Below are positions 55,278 through 63,995 of a stretch of 64,000 nt of DNA, one piece after another. Where the stretch lies: the NCBI RefSeq assembly GCF_013314535.1, contig NZ_JABUAE010000016.1, forward strand, positions 1 through 64,000, written 5' to 3'. Source of the stretch: Bacillus sp. Xin1 (GTDB taxonomy: Bacteria; Bacillota; Bacilli; Bacillales; Bacillaceae_G). Position 1 is the stretch's first letter. Every line of letters starts with the position of its first letter. Position numbers and translations under genes: made by a program. The notes beneath the pieces were generated by a model. That model ran no database searches. It saw only the letters and a list, made by a program, of their open reading frames with translations, and was not told the DNA's origin.

Positions 55278-56042
55278 CTATTTTTGTCGATATCTATGAA
55301 TGACGTCAACTGCACCTGTTACTTCTATAATGGTGCCCGTAATCATATCGGAATCTTCCTCGCATAAAAATGCAATGGTACGAGCGATATCTTCACCTGT
55401 CCCAGATCTACCAATTGGCGTCCTACTTTCTTTCATCTTACGCGCCTCTTGAATCGTTGCTTCTTTCATTTCACCAATGATATCGCCTGGGCAAACCATA
55501 TTTGATGTAATGCCATACTCTGCTTCTTCATAAGCAATTGTCTTTGTTAACGAAACAAGTCCTACCTTTGCAGCTGCGAATGCGGAGCGATACATCCAAC
55601 CAGGTGCACTATCTGCCCCTTGAAATCCATAATTAATAATTCGGCCAAAATGGTGTTTTCTCATAATCGGAACGACAAGCTTTAATAAACGAAACACTGC
55701 TGTTAGGTTTCCTTGTATCATTTCATTCCATTCATCTTCTTCGTAATCAATTAAATTTTTACGTTCAAATACGTAAGGACCCGCATTATTAATTAAAAAA
55801 TCGATTTTGCCAAAGCGGCCGATTGCTTCTTCTACTATTTTATGTAAATCTTCTTTATTAGTGACATCCGCTTGTACAAACTGCAAACGTTCTTCTAGAT
55901 GTTTATATTTTTCCTTCATTGTTTCTACAGCACGCATATCACTATGATATGTTACGGTTACTGAATATCCTTCAGCCAATAATTTTTCTGTTACTTTCTT
56001 TCCTAAACCTTTCGTACCGGCTGTAATGAGCGCGTGTCTCAC
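55278..56042 (-). CDS. Short-chain dehydrogenase/reductase-like protein with Tyr-to-Phe active site
   Basis: 254 aa SDR fold. Cofactor motif LITAGTKGLGKKV (TGxxxGxG type, here AGTKGLG) and NNAG (85-88) are intact. At the catalytic YxxxK position the sequence is F155-A-A-A-K159, and the strand before it reads IINYGFQGA rather than the usual Ser. So reductase activity may be lost or altered. GTG start with AAAGGAGG upstream. Similar to proteins annotated as 3-oxoacyl-ACP reductase or YmfI-like. Faces the universal stress gene divergently. Confidence 0.82.
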   Translation of the reverse strand: MRHALITAGTKGLGKKVTEKLLAEGYSVTVTYHSDMRAVETMKEKYKHLEERLQFVQADVTNKEDLHKIVEEAIGRFGKIDFLINNAGPYVFERKNLIDYEEDEWNEMIQGNLTAVFRLLKLVVPIMRKHHFGRIINYGFQGADSAPGWMYRSAFAAAKVGLVSLTKTIAYEEAEYGITSNMVCPGDIIGEMKEATIQEARKMKESRTPIGRSGTGEDIARTIAFLCEEDSDMITGTIIEVTGAVDVIHRYRQK

Positions 56043-56223
56043 AAAAATAGCCTCCTTTTTATTCCTATACTCAATATGTAACAAGTTCTCCCTACAATTA
56101 CAACTAAAAAGAATCGAAATACATTTTTCAAAATTCTGTAACGTTTTCAGCAAGCACGTTACCATATTTTTCTTTATAATTAAGTTGTAAAAGGTTATAA
56201 AAATGAATTGGGAGGAATCTACT

Positions 56224-56682
56224 ATGAATAATACATATACAAATATTTTAATTGCAGTGGACGGTTCCAAAGAAGCAGAAAAAGCCTTTAAAAAAGCAAT
56301 TCAAGTCGCAAAACGTAACAATGCAACATTAACAATCGCTCATATCGTTGATGTAAAAGCATACTCTGCAGTAGAAGCATACAGCAGAGCAATTGCTGAG
56401 CGCGCAAACCTTTTTGCAGAAGATCTATTAGAAGACTACAAAAAAACTGCAGCTGAAGCTGGTCTTGAAAAAGTTGAACTTGTATTAGAATTCGGTAATC
56501 CAAAATCTAAAATTTCAAAAGAAATCGCTCCAAAACATAAAGTAGACTTAATCATGTGCGGTGCAACTGGTTTAAACGCAGTAGAACGCTTCTTAATCGG
56601 TAGCGTCTCTGAACATATTATTCGCTATGCGAAATGCGATGTCCTTGTTGTTCGTGGTGAAGAAGAGCAAGGTAACCTTTAA
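56224..56682 (+). CDS. Universal stress protein (UspA family)
   Basis: 152 aa. Opens NILIAVDGSKEAEKAFKKAI and ends with the ATP-binding loop GATGLNAVERFLIGSVSEHI (G-2x-G-9x-G-S pattern), so it is the ATP-binding type. The ATG at 56224 has GGGAGG 8 nt upstream. A TATAAT lies about 45 nt upstream of the ATG, without a clear -35. Role in stress or energy limitation is inferred from family. Confidence 0.92.
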   Translation: MNNTYTNILIAVDGSKEAEKAFKKAIQVAKRNNATLTIAHIVDVKAYSAVEAYSRAIAERANLFAEDLLEDYKKTAAEAGLEKVELVLEFGNPKSKISKEIAPKHKVDLIMCGATGLNAVERFLIGSVSEHIIRYAKCDVLVVRGEEEQGNL

Positions 56683-56691
56683 TAAATAGGG

Positions 56692-56727
56692 AAAACACCA
56701 AATCTTATGCAGACTTGGTGTTTTTTT
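56692..56727. terminator. Terminator after the universal stress gene
   Basis: AAAACACCAA / TTGGTGTTTT stem with inner pairing (GTCT side) and a T-run of seven or more; shared with the convergent gene. Confidence 0.82.
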
Positions 56728-57415
56728 ATCTTATGTATTTTCCTATGAAAACAAGACAAGCTATGATGACAATCACAATGGCATATAAATGTGGTGGGAG
56801 GAACTTCATTGCCCATAATCCCATCGCAATGGTTGCAAGTGTCAAATAACTCATTTTCGCATAGTATGTCATTTTTTTTCGTAAAAGAAATACATACACA
56901 TAACCAATTGGTGGTGTAACTAAACAAAGAATGAAGATAAGTGTTGAATTGAAATACCATTTTTGTTTAGCTAATTGCTCCATTTCTTCTTCTATCATTT
57001 TATCTTCTTGTTCTTGTATATCTTTTTCAAAAGGATCCTCATCTGCCTCAGTCTTTTCACTCATATACGGAATAAAGTGAAAAAAGAAATAATAGAAAAA
57101 CATCGTTGCCCCAAGCTTTAAATCGAATCCCTTTTCCGCGATGCGTTCACTTACAAAACTCAGAACTATCGGAAAAACAAAAACGTATGTCATCATCCAA
57201 AATGATTTTTTCCGCTTTTCCTTCTTTCTCTCCCTTTTATTTTGTTCCTGTTTTCTCCTATATATCCATAGTGAGATGCAGCAATCCATTACAAATATAC
57301 AAAAAATAAAAAACGCGATATACATAGGTTTTATATATTGCAAAGTAAGAATATCAGGAAATGCATATGTGACTATAATGACCGTGTATAAAATAATGAC
57401 AAACCTATAAAGCAA
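56726..57415 (-). CDS. Membrane protein with charged loops, unrecognised
   Basis: 229 aa with about six or seven hydrophobic segments (2-20, 30-52, 73-90, 100-115, 155-172, 184-200, 205-225). Strongly charged loops: KQEQNKRERKKEKRKK (about 56-70) and an acidic stretch EADEDPFEKDIQEQEDK. TTG start with GGGGAG 6 nt upstream. No family recognised and no operon partner. Confidence 0.65.
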   Translation of the reverse strand: MLYRFVIILYTVIIVTYAFPDILTLQYIKPMYIAFFIFCIFVMDCCISLWIYRRKQEQNKRERKKEKRKKSFWMMTYVFVFPIVLSFVSERIAEKGFDLKLGATMFFYYFFFHFIPYMSEKTEADEDPFEKDIQEQEDKMIEEEMEQLAKQKWYFNSTLIFILCLVTPPIGYVYVFLLRKKMTYYAKMSYLTLATIAMGLWAMKFLPPHLYAIVIVIIACLVFIGKYIR

Positions 57416-57535
57416 CTCTATCTCCCCTTATTTTTTAACATCCTAATAACAAAACATTAACATATGAAACACAACTATTGTTATACAATAAGGAACTTTC
57501 GGTTACGCTAAGAAAAACGAAATGAGGGATGCTAC

Positions 57536-57715
57536 ATGGGAGATTATGAACGAATTATTCTAGATGTAAATGATGAAGAACTTGAAATGCTCGATACGAT
57601 CTGTTCTCATTTTAAAGAAAAGCATGGCGTTGAGCTAAGCCACGGTGCATTACTACGTGATTTAATGGATATCGAATATATTCGTATTACAGAAAACAGA
57701 CATAAATATGAATAA
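57536..57715 (+). CDS. 59-aa small protein, possibly ribbon-helix-helix
   Basis: Short strand (ERIILDVNDEE), helix (LEMLDTICSHFKEKHG), then SHGALLRDLMDIEYIRI. This strand-helix-helix layout resembles CopG/Arc-type DNA-binding proteins, but key residues were not verified. GAGGGATGCTAC precedes the ATG. Divergent from the membrane gene 120 bp away. Confidence 0.6.
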   Translation: MGDYERIILDVNDEELEMLDTICSHFKEKHGVELSHGALLRDLMDIEYIRITENRHKYE

Positions 57716-57780
57716 GAAAAAATGACATAATATTACACTCATTTAGAGGTTATACGATTGTATACCCTCTTTTTCGTCAT

Positions 57781-57828
57781 AAAAAGACGTTCATTCCATG
57801 GCAAAACCACTTTACCGAACGTCTTTTC
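57781..57828 (-). terminator. Terminator of the PhnA-like gene
   Basis: AAAAGACGTTC / GAACGTCTTTT, 11-bp perfect stem with a long loop that can pair internally (GG/CC); A/T runs flank it. Confidence 0.72.
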
Positions 57829-57849
57829 AATCACTTTTATATAACTATC

Positions 57850-58191
57850 TTATGCCTTTTTAACAAATTCAGATTTTAATTTCATAGCTCCAAAACCGTC
57901 AATTTTGCAATCGATATCATGATCTCCGTCAACTAAACGGATACTCTTTACTTTTGTACCTATTTTGATAACGGATGAAGTTCCTTTTACTTTCAGGTCT
58001 TTGATTACTGTTACAGCATCCCCATCGTTTAAGATATTTCCATTTGCATCTTTCACAACTTTTGTATCTTCACTATTTTCAGTTTCTGATTCTAAAGCCC
58101 ATTCATGCGCACACTCTGGGCAAACAAAAAGACTTCCATCTTCATACGTATATTCTGAATTACATTTCGGGCAGTTTGGTAAGTTTTGCAT
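57850..58191 (-). CDS. PhnA/YjdM-like zinc-ribbon protein
   Basis: 113 aa. N-terminal zinc ribbon (CPKC at 8-11, CPEC at 26-29 region: [24 protein letters not shown]) and C-terminal beta-barrel PhnA domain ([22 protein letters not shown]). Despite the name it is not a phosphonoacetate hydrolase; role unknown. The ATG at 58191 follows GGAGGAAATAAAAAAT; an upstream ATG is inside that ribosome site. Confidence 0.87.
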   Translation of the reverse strand: MQNLPNCPKCNSEYTYEDGSLFVCPECAHEWALESETENSEDTKVVKDANGNILNDGDAVTVIKDLKVKGTSSVIKIGTKVKSIRLVDGDHDIDCKIDGFGAMKLKSEFVKKA

Positions 58192-58360
58192 ATTTTTTAT
58201 TTCCTCCATTATAAAAATTACTTTCAATTCCCTTTTTATACCTTCGTAACCATAACAATTACGAACTTAAAATTCATGAAAAATAGGGATATTGCTTATA
58301 TACTGCCATAGTATTTTCAGATTGACAAGCCAACTTTATGTGAACATTTTGTCTACAAAT

Positions 58361-58404
58361 TAAACAGAGGATACTCTGCTCCTGTATGGAACTTAGTATC
58401 CTCT
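58361..58404 (-). terminator. Terminator of argGH
   Basis: AGAGGATACT / AGTATCCTCT, 10-bp perfect stem with a 19-nt loop, then TTTAATTT on the minus strand. Confidence 0.7.
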
Positions 58405-58409
58405 CGTCC

Positions 58410-59798
58410 TTATAAACTTACAGTCTCTCCCACTAACACCTTCGCTTTTTCCAAAGCTTTTTGAATTTGTTCGAATCCTGTCCCACCTGCACTATTACGA
58501 CGTTTTACCGCTGCATACGGTGAAAGAACTTCATATAAATCCTCTTCAAATAATGGGCTCATTTCTTGATATGTTTCTAGCGGTACATCTAATAGATAGA
58601 TTCCTTTTTGCGTACAATGAAGAACGAGCTTCCCGACAATTTCATGCGCTTGGCGGAATGGAAGTCCTTTGTTTGCTAAATAATCAGCAATTTCTGTTGC
58701 ATTAGAGAAGTCTTGTTTTACAGCTTGCCCCATTTTTTCTTTGTTTACAGTCATCGTTTCTAGCATGCCAGCCATAATATGCAAGCAGCCTTCTACTGTT
58801 TTCACTGTATCAAACATTCCTTCTTTGTCTTCTTGTAAGTCCTTATTATAAGCAAGCGGCAGGCCTTTCATTACCGTTAATAAACTAAATAGATTGCCGT
58901 ATACTCTCCCTGTTTTACCACGGATAAGCTCGGCCATATCAGGGTTTTTCTTTTGCGGCATAATGCTGCTTCCTGTTGCATACTGATCGCTCATTTCAAT
59001 AAATTGAAACTCCTGACTGCTCCATAAAATGAGTTCTTCACAAAAACGTGATAAATGCATCATTAATATAGATGAGTTGCTAAGAAACTCTAATATGAAA
59101 TCACGGTCACTTACCGCATCTAAGCTATTTTCATAGATTCCGTCAAAACCGAGAAGCTTTGCGCTATACGCACGATCAATCGGAAATGTTGTTCCCGCAA
59201 GTGCGCCTGCACCAAGCGGAGACATATTAATGCGCCCGAGTGAATCTTCATAGCGGTTTACATCACGCTCTAGCATCCAAAAATATGCAAGCACATGATG
59301 AGCGAACGAAATTGGTTGCGCACGCTGCAAATGTGTATATCCTGGCATAATCGTTTCAACATTCTTCTCTGCTTGATGAACAAGAACAGATTGCAATTGT
59401 TTCGTTGCCTTTATAATATCTTTCACTTTATTACGTAAATATAAATGCATATCTGTCGCAACTTGATCATTACGGCTTCTTCCTGTATGAAGTTTCCCGC
59501 CAACTTCACCAATTTGCTCAATTAACATCTTTTCAATGTTTAAATGAATATCCTCAGCATCTACTGAAAAAGTTAATTCATTTGCTTTCGCTTTTTCTAG
59601 TAAATGTTGTAAACCTTCTTTAATTTTTTCTGCTTCTTCTTTTGTCACAATCCCCTGCTTCGCAAGCATTGTAACGTGGGCAATACTTCCTTCTATATCT
59701 TCTACCACTAATTTTTGGTCAAAGGAGATAGAAGCTCCAAACTCCTCGACCCATTCTTCTGCTTCTGCTGTAAAACGACCACCCCAAAGTTTGCTCAC
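58410..59798 (-). CDS. argH: Argininosuccinate lyase
   Basis: 462 aa, fumarase/aspartase superfamily. Signature [12 protein letters not shown] (catalytic Ser loop), [13 protein letters not shown] and [15 protein letters not shown] are present. Splits argininosuccinate to arginine and fumarate. GTG start, overlapping the argG stop by 4 bp (GTGA), so translation is coupled. Confidence 0.97.
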   Translation of the reverse strand: MSKLWGGRFTAEAEEWVEEFGASISFDQKLVVEDIEGSIAHVTMLAKQGIVTKEEAEKIKEGLQHLLEKAKANELTFSVDAEDIHLNIEKMLIEQIGEVGGKLHTGRSRNDQVATDMHLYLRNKVKDIIKATKQLQSVLVHQAEKNVETIMPGYTHLQRAQPISFAHHVLAYFWMLERDVNRYEDSLGRINMSPLGAGALAGTTFPIDRAYSAKLLGFDGIYENSLDAVSDRDFILEFLSNSSILMMHLSRFCEELILWSSQEFQFIEMSDQYATGSSIMPQKKNPDMAELIRGKTGRVYGNLFSLLTVMKGLPLAYNKDLQEDKEGMFDTVKTVEGCLHIMAGMLETMTVNKEKMGQAVKQDFSNATEIADYLANKGLPFRQAHEIVGKLVLHCTQKGIYLLDVPLETYQEMSPLFEEDLYEVLSPYAAVKRRNSAGGTGFEQIQKALEKAKVLVGETVSL

Positions 59799-61000
59799 GC
59801 TTCCACCTTCTTCTGATTCACTTGGCTGTATACTTTTGTTGGAAGACCAAATAAAGAAATAAAGCCAACTGCTGCATCATGGTTAAACTCATCATCCACT
59901 GTATATGTTGCTAATTTTTCATCGTATAGAGAGTACTCTGATTTACGTCCCTCTACAATTGCATGACCTTTAAACAATTTCACGCGCACTGTACCTGTTA
60001 CTGTTTTTTGTGTTTCTTGTAAGAATGCAACAAGTGCTTGTTTTAAAGGCGAGAACCATAAACCGTTATAAATAAGTTCCGTTAATTTTTGTTCAATCAT
60101 CGGTTTAAAATGAGCTACTTCTTTTACAAGCGTTAAATCTTCTAACTCTTTATGCGCTGTAAGTAATGTCATTGCTGCTGGACATTCATATACTTCACGC
60201 GATTTAATCCCAACAAGACGATTTTCCACATGATCGATACGTCCAACACCATGTTTTCCAGCAAGAGTGTTTAACGTTTTGATTAGTTCAGAAAGCGAAT
60301 AAGAAGTACCATTTAATGTTGTTGGTACACCTGCTTCAAAGCCAATTTCTACAAACTCCGGTTTATTCGGTGTATCTTCTAGTGCTAATGTCATTTCATA
60401 TGCATCTTCTGGTGGTGCTGCCCATGGATCTTCTAAAATCCCACATTCATTGCTACGTCCCCACAAGTTTTGGTCAATTGAAAAAGGACTATCTAAATTG
60501 ATTGGAATCGGCACATCATTTTCTTTTGCATACGCAATTTCTTCTTCACGTGACCATTTCCATTCACGTACTGGCGCAATCACTTCTAAATACGGATTTA
60601 ATGCTTGGATAGAAACTTCAAAACGAACTTGGTCATTTCCTTTTCCTGTACAACCATGAGCTACTGCACTTGCGCCTTCCTGCTCTGCAACTTCTACTAG
60701 TTTTTTCGCAATTAACGGACGAGACAATGCAGAAACAAGTGGGTATTTTCCTTCGTATAACGTATGACCTTGCAGAGCCATCAATGCATATTCATTCGCA
60801 AATTCTTCTTGAACATCAATCATGTAAGATTTAACAGCTCCTACTGAAATTGCTTTTTCTTTTACGAACTCTAAATCTTTACCTTCCCCTAAATCTAAGC
60901 AAAGTGCAATAACATCGTAATTTTTCTCTTGTAACCATTTAATTGCAACGGAAGTATCCAGACCTCCGGAATATGCTAACACAACTTTTTTCTTCTCCAT
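59795..61000 (-). CDS. argG: Argininosuccinate synthase
   Basis: 401 aa. PP-loop [15 protein letters not shown] (9-23), citrulline/aspartate-binding region [15 protein letters not shown] and [13 protein letters not shown]. Joins citrulline and aspartate with ATP. The ATG at 61000 has GGGGGATATAAA upstream. First gene of argGH; an ArgR/AhrC-type box lies directly upstream. Confidence 0.97.
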   Translation of the reverse strand: MEKKKVVLAYSGGLDTSVAIKWLQEKNYDVIALCLDLGEGKDLEFVKEKAISVGAVKSYMIDVQEEFANEYALMALQGHTLYEGKYPLVSALSRPLIAKKLVEVAEQEGASAVAHGCTGKGNDQVRFEVSIQALNPYLEVIAPVREWKWSREEEIAYAKENDVPIPINLDSPFSIDQNLWGRSNECGILEDPWAAPPEDAYEMTLALEDTPNKPEFVEIGFEAGVPTTLNGTSYSLSELIKTLNTLAGKHGVGRIDHVENRLVGIKSREVYECPAAMTLLTAHKELEDLTLVKEVAHFKPMIEQKLTELIYNGLWFSPLKQALVAFLQETQKTVTGTVRVKLFKGHAIVEGRKSEYSLYDEKLATYTVDDEFNHDAAVGFISLFGLPTKVYSQVNQKKVEA

Positions 61001-61013
61001 TTTATATCCCCCT

Positions 61014-61031
61014 AAAGAATAAATATTCATT
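61014..61031 (-). promoter_or_regulatory. ArgR/AhrC box upstream of argG
   Basis: AATGAATATTTATTCTTT on the minus strand matches the ARG box pattern TNTGAATWWWWATTCANW at all but the outer positions. A second weaker half-site (AATTCAAA side) follows within 20 bp. It sits just before the argG ribosome site, consistent with arginine repression. Confidence 0.65.
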
Positions 61032-61167
61032 ATGATTTATATTAATTCAAACTTTAACACCTTTTATAAAATGAATCAAGAGATATTAGCAAAAATTTTT
61101 CAAACAATTTCGTCGAACTTCTTTCTTTTTTTCGGTACAATGAAAACAGAAAATGGGGGGTGTCTAT

Positions 61168-61485
61168 GTGGAACAACATTTTATATACGATGAACACCTA
61201 GGAATAGAAGTACCTGAATTACAAGAAGAATGGGAAGATATCCCTGAAAAAGTACAACATGCTATTTTATTAAAATGGGAACAAATTCGCGGGAAAATTC
61301 CTGATCGTATAAAAGAACTTGAATGTCATATTAATCAAAAACAACATCGTTTAAATAACGAAGAGAACTTTGAAATCTCCTGTAGGCTCAATTCTGAAAT
61401 CGCAAACCTTGCCTCCATCATTAATGATCTATGGCTTTGGTATCGCCTTACTCAAAATGTATCTGAGGGGAAAGCGCATCAGTAA
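61168..61485 (+). CDS. Unrecognised small protein (helical)
   Basis: 105 aa, soluble, acidic N terminus (EQHFIYDEHLGIEVPELQEEW) and two long helices (about 25-50 and 55-95), Trp-rich near the end (LWLWYRL). No family recognised. GTG start with GGGGGG 7 nt upstream; monocistronic with a strong terminator. Confidence 0.68.
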   Translation: MEQHFIYDEHLGIEVPELQEEWEDIPEKVQHAILLKWEQIRGKIPDRIKELECHINQKQHRLNNEENFEISCRLNSEIANLASIINDLWLWYRLTQNVSEGKAHQ

Positions 61486-61490
61486 TAATC

Positions 61491-61530
61491 CAAATAAAAA
61501 GGCATCTATAAATAGATGCCTTTTTATTTG
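61491..61530 (+). terminator. Near-perfect terminator palindrome
   Basis: 19-bp arms (61491-61509 and 61512-61530; CAAATAAAAAGGCATCTAT and its complement) with a 2-nt loop. The T-rich 3' arm fits termination of the 105-aa gene. Confidence 0.85.
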
Positions 61531-61747
61531 CAATTCAATTCTTCTTCCTCAACCATCTCATAAACTACCCCTTCTTGCCTCTCATAAAAAACTTCTCGCA
61601 ATCAAAAGTTTTTTATTGTATCATGATGCAGGTACATAAGAATAGGAAAATCATTCCAAATTAGTTGTATATTACAAAATAATAATTTATTAAATCTACT
61701 TATCTACTACACAAGTAAACACAGAAATAAGTCAAGATCACCTTCAT

Positions 61748-63295
61748 ATGGAAGAACATTCTAAGGCTACTCAACAAATAAAAACGTTAAAAACAGATGA
61801 ATCCCTAAACGATGTTTCAACTAATAAAAAAGGACAGATTCAAGAAAATGATGTAACTACCGATAAAAAAGAACAAATTCAAGAAAACAATCTAACTTCT
61901 GATACAGAAGAACGCATTCAAGAAAATAATGTAACCCCTGATAAAAAAGGACAAATTCAAGAAGGCAATCTAACTTCTGATACAGAAGAGCGCATTCAAG
62001 AAAATAATGTAACCCCTGATAAAAAAGGACAAATTCAAGAAAGCAATCTAACTACCGATAAAAAAGAGCAAACGCAAGAAAACAATCTAGCTCCTACTAT
62101 AAAAGCACAAACACAAGAAAATAAAACGGAATTAGAGACAAACAAGGAAGAGAATAACCAAAAAGAAGGCTGGATTAAAGAAGGAAATAATTAGTACTAT
62201 TACTCAAATAGTGTGAAAGTAACAGGATGGAAAAATGATCAAGGTAACTGGTATTACCTTGATACCAATGGTGCTATGGTTACTGGATGGACGAAAGTGA
62301 ACGGTACATGGTATCTCCTTGCTCACGATGGTGTAATGCGTACAGGTTGGTATTTGGACGATGCTAACTGGTACTATCTTCATGGCGGCGGTGATATGGC
62401 TACCGGATGGACGAAAGTAAACGGAAAATGGTATCTTCTTGCTCACGATGGCGTCATGCGTACAGGTTGGTATTTTGACGGTGCTAACTGGTACTATCTT
62501 CATGGCGGCGGTGATATGGCTACCGGATGGACGAAAGTAAACGGAAAATGGTATCTTCTTGCTCACGATGGCGTCATGCGTACAGGTTGGTATTTTGACG
62601 GTGCTAACTGGTACTATCTTTATAATGGTGGTGATATGGCTACTGGATGGATTCAAGATAATGGAAAATGGTATTACTTATATGCAGATGGAGTCATGAA
62701 AAAAGAGTCTGTATATTTAGATGCTCCAATGATTTTCCAACTACCTGAACTACGTAATGGATGCGAAGTTGTTTCAATGACAATGATGCTAAAATATCAT
62801 GGATATAATGTAGACAAGCTAACATTAGCGAATCAATTACCTGTTGATTCTACACCTATGGTTAGAAGTGCTGGATCTATTTTAATATGGGGAGATCCTT
62901 CGGTTGGATTTGTTGGGGATGTCAAAGGTATATCGCCTGGATATTCAATTGATCCAGCTCCATTAAAAAAAGTATTAGACCGTTATACAAGCAGCGGCAT
63001 CAATTTAACAGGATCTGATTTTTCTAAAATTGAGCGTTTAGTAGCACAAGGCAAACCGGTTGTAACTTGGATTACAGCATCTTTTTCACATCCTGTAGCT
63101 CCAAAAAGTTGGAAAACTTCATCAGGAAAAGTTATCCAAGCTGATTTTGATATGCACGCCGTGTTAGTCACTGGGTATGATAATGATTATGTATATATTA
63201 ATGACCCTCTTCGACGCGGCAAAGGGGCTAAAATTCCAAAAAACAAATTTATTAGCAGTTACAATTACATGGGGAAAAAAGCATTAAGCATGTAG
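61748..63295 (+). pseudogene. Decayed secreted C39-peptidase-like gene with wall-binding repeats
   Basis: One frame runs from about 61694 to 63295, interrupted by a TAG at 62192-62194 where the repeat pattern (N-N-W-Y-Y) expects TGG. N-terminal part: seven 13-aa repeats (type LTSDTEERIQENN / VTPDKKGQIQEGN). Middle: about seven 20-aa GW wall-binding repeats (GWTKVNGKWYLLAHDGVMRT, GWYFDGANWYYLHGGG), in nearly identical 120-bp units. C terminus: C39-like domain, Cys in LRNGCEVVSM, His in DMHAVLVTGYD and Asp in YINDP. The signal peptide is missing: the frame is open only to 61694, with no hydrophobic segment. A GTG at 62213 could start a 360-aa product but has no ribosome site. Confidence 0.8.
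62281..62640 (+). repeat. 120-bp tandem repeats coding wall-binding motifs
   Basis: Three consecutive 120-bp units starting near 62281, 62401 and 62521; the last two are almost identical base for base until the third diverges at its end. Each encodes two 20-aa GW/YY repeats. Recent duplication or gene conversion likely. Confidence 0.85.
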
Positions 63296-63308
63296 TAAAC
63301 ACAAATAA

Positions 63309-63342
63309 AAAGAGATAAAATGGGTTCCATTTTATCTCTTTT
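63309..63342 (+). terminator. Terminator after the C39 pseudogene
   Basis: AAAGAGATAAAATGG / CCATTTTATCTCTTT, 15-bp perfect stem with a 3-nt loop and T-run. Confidence 0.85.
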
Positions 63343-63345
63343 ATT

Positions 63346-63375
63346 TTGTAAATTTACACATTTATACCATATAAT
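63346..63375 (+). promoter_or_regulatory. Promoter candidate for the 35-aa gene
   Basis: TTGTAA, 18-bp spacer, perfect TATAAT, 36 nt before the ATG at 63411. Confidence 0.5.
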
Positions 63376-63410
63376 AAATAAAAATAGATTTTGAAAGGAG
63401 CATAAAAGTC

Positions 63411-63518
63411 ATGAAAGCTTTTGTCATTATTGTTCTCACTTTTCTTAGTGTCATTAGTTGGGAGGCTTTCTTTAAAGACAAAACAGATATAAACAATACA
63501 AAGCAGCAAAATGAATAA
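63411..63518 (+). CDS. 35-aa membrane peptide, unrecognised
   Basis: One N-terminal hydrophobic segment (MKAFVIIVLTFLSVISWEAF) and a charged tail (KDKTDINNTKQQNE). AAAGGAG lies 10 nt upstream and a promoter-like sequence with TATAAT precedes it. Could be a small membrane protein of unknown role. From 63519 to 63794 I see no gene. Confidence 0.6.
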   Translation: MKAFVIIVLTFLSVISWEAFFKDKTDINNTKQQNE

Positions 63519-63794
63519 ATTTGTCATTCCATAATTCAAAATCCCGCCTTATTTCCACCCTCTATTCCTTATGCATAACTGATCGTCACTATCATGTGCA
63601 CTACCTACTTATTACTTATAACCCCTGAACAAACAAGACTATTCTACAAAAATATATAAGAATCCTAATTCAATCGCTATGAAACTGCAAATTATGTAGT
63701 TTTTTCTTCTGTTATTGTCGGTTTCCATCCACATACATTTTTTCAAAGTATGATATAATAATATAAAATCTTTTACAGAAAGGATTTAGATATC

Positions 63795-63845
63795 ATGATC
63801 GCTCGAAGGAGCATGTGGCATCGAATTGATGAATCTTACACGTAG
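63795..63845 (+). CDS. 16-codon ORF, tandem unit 1
   Basis: MIARRSMWHRIDESYT, with AAAGGA about 10 nt upstream (63779-63784). Shares 11 of 16 residues with the second ORF at 63904, with synonymous changes at Ile2, Ala3 and Thr16. The stop codon is followed at once by a hairpin. Probably a leader peptide; the regulated gene lies beyond the window. Confidence 0.6.
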   Translation: MIARRSMWHRIDESYT

Positions 63846-63889
63846 CGTATTTTTTCAGCCAGATACTTTAGTCTAGCGAAAAAAATACG
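63846..63889 (+). promoter_or_regulatory. Hairpin after short ORF 1
   Basis: CGTATTTTTTC / GAAAAAAATACG arms, 21-nt loop starting AGCC and ending GC. The 5' arm begins right after the stop codon of ORF 1; the 3' arm ends a few nt before the GGGG site of ORF 2. Confidence 0.65.
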
Positions 63890-63903
63890 AGAGTGGGGAA
63901 ATT

Positions 63904-63954
63904 ATGATTGCCCGAAGGATAATTTGGCAACGAAAAGACTCTTCTTACACATAG
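63904..63954 (+). CDS. 16-codon ORF, tandem unit 2
   Basis: MIARRIIWQRKDSSYT, preceded by GTGGGGAAATT. Begins 109 bp after ORF 1. Same conserved core MIARR..W.R.D.SYT and same stop-then-hairpin layout. Confidence 0.6.
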   Translation: MIARRIIWQRKDSSYT

Positions 63955-63995
63955 CGTTTTGTTTAAGCCTTTATTGTTACTCGCTAAACAAAACG
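63955..63995 (+). promoter_or_regulatory. Hairpin after short ORF 2
   Basis: CGTTTTGTTTA / TAAACAAAACG, 11-bp perfect arms, 19-nt loop beginning AGCC and ending GC as in unit 1. Followed by GAAGAA at the window end, possibly the start of the next ribosome site. Confidence 0.65.

Noticed and set aside
62281-62640. Regular repeats considered as CRISPR
   Set aside because: Units are 120 bp, contiguous without spacers and in frame with wall-binding motifs.
62204-62656. 150-codon antisense frame with repeats
   Set aside because: Its repeats merely mirror the 120-bp coding repeats on the plus strand.
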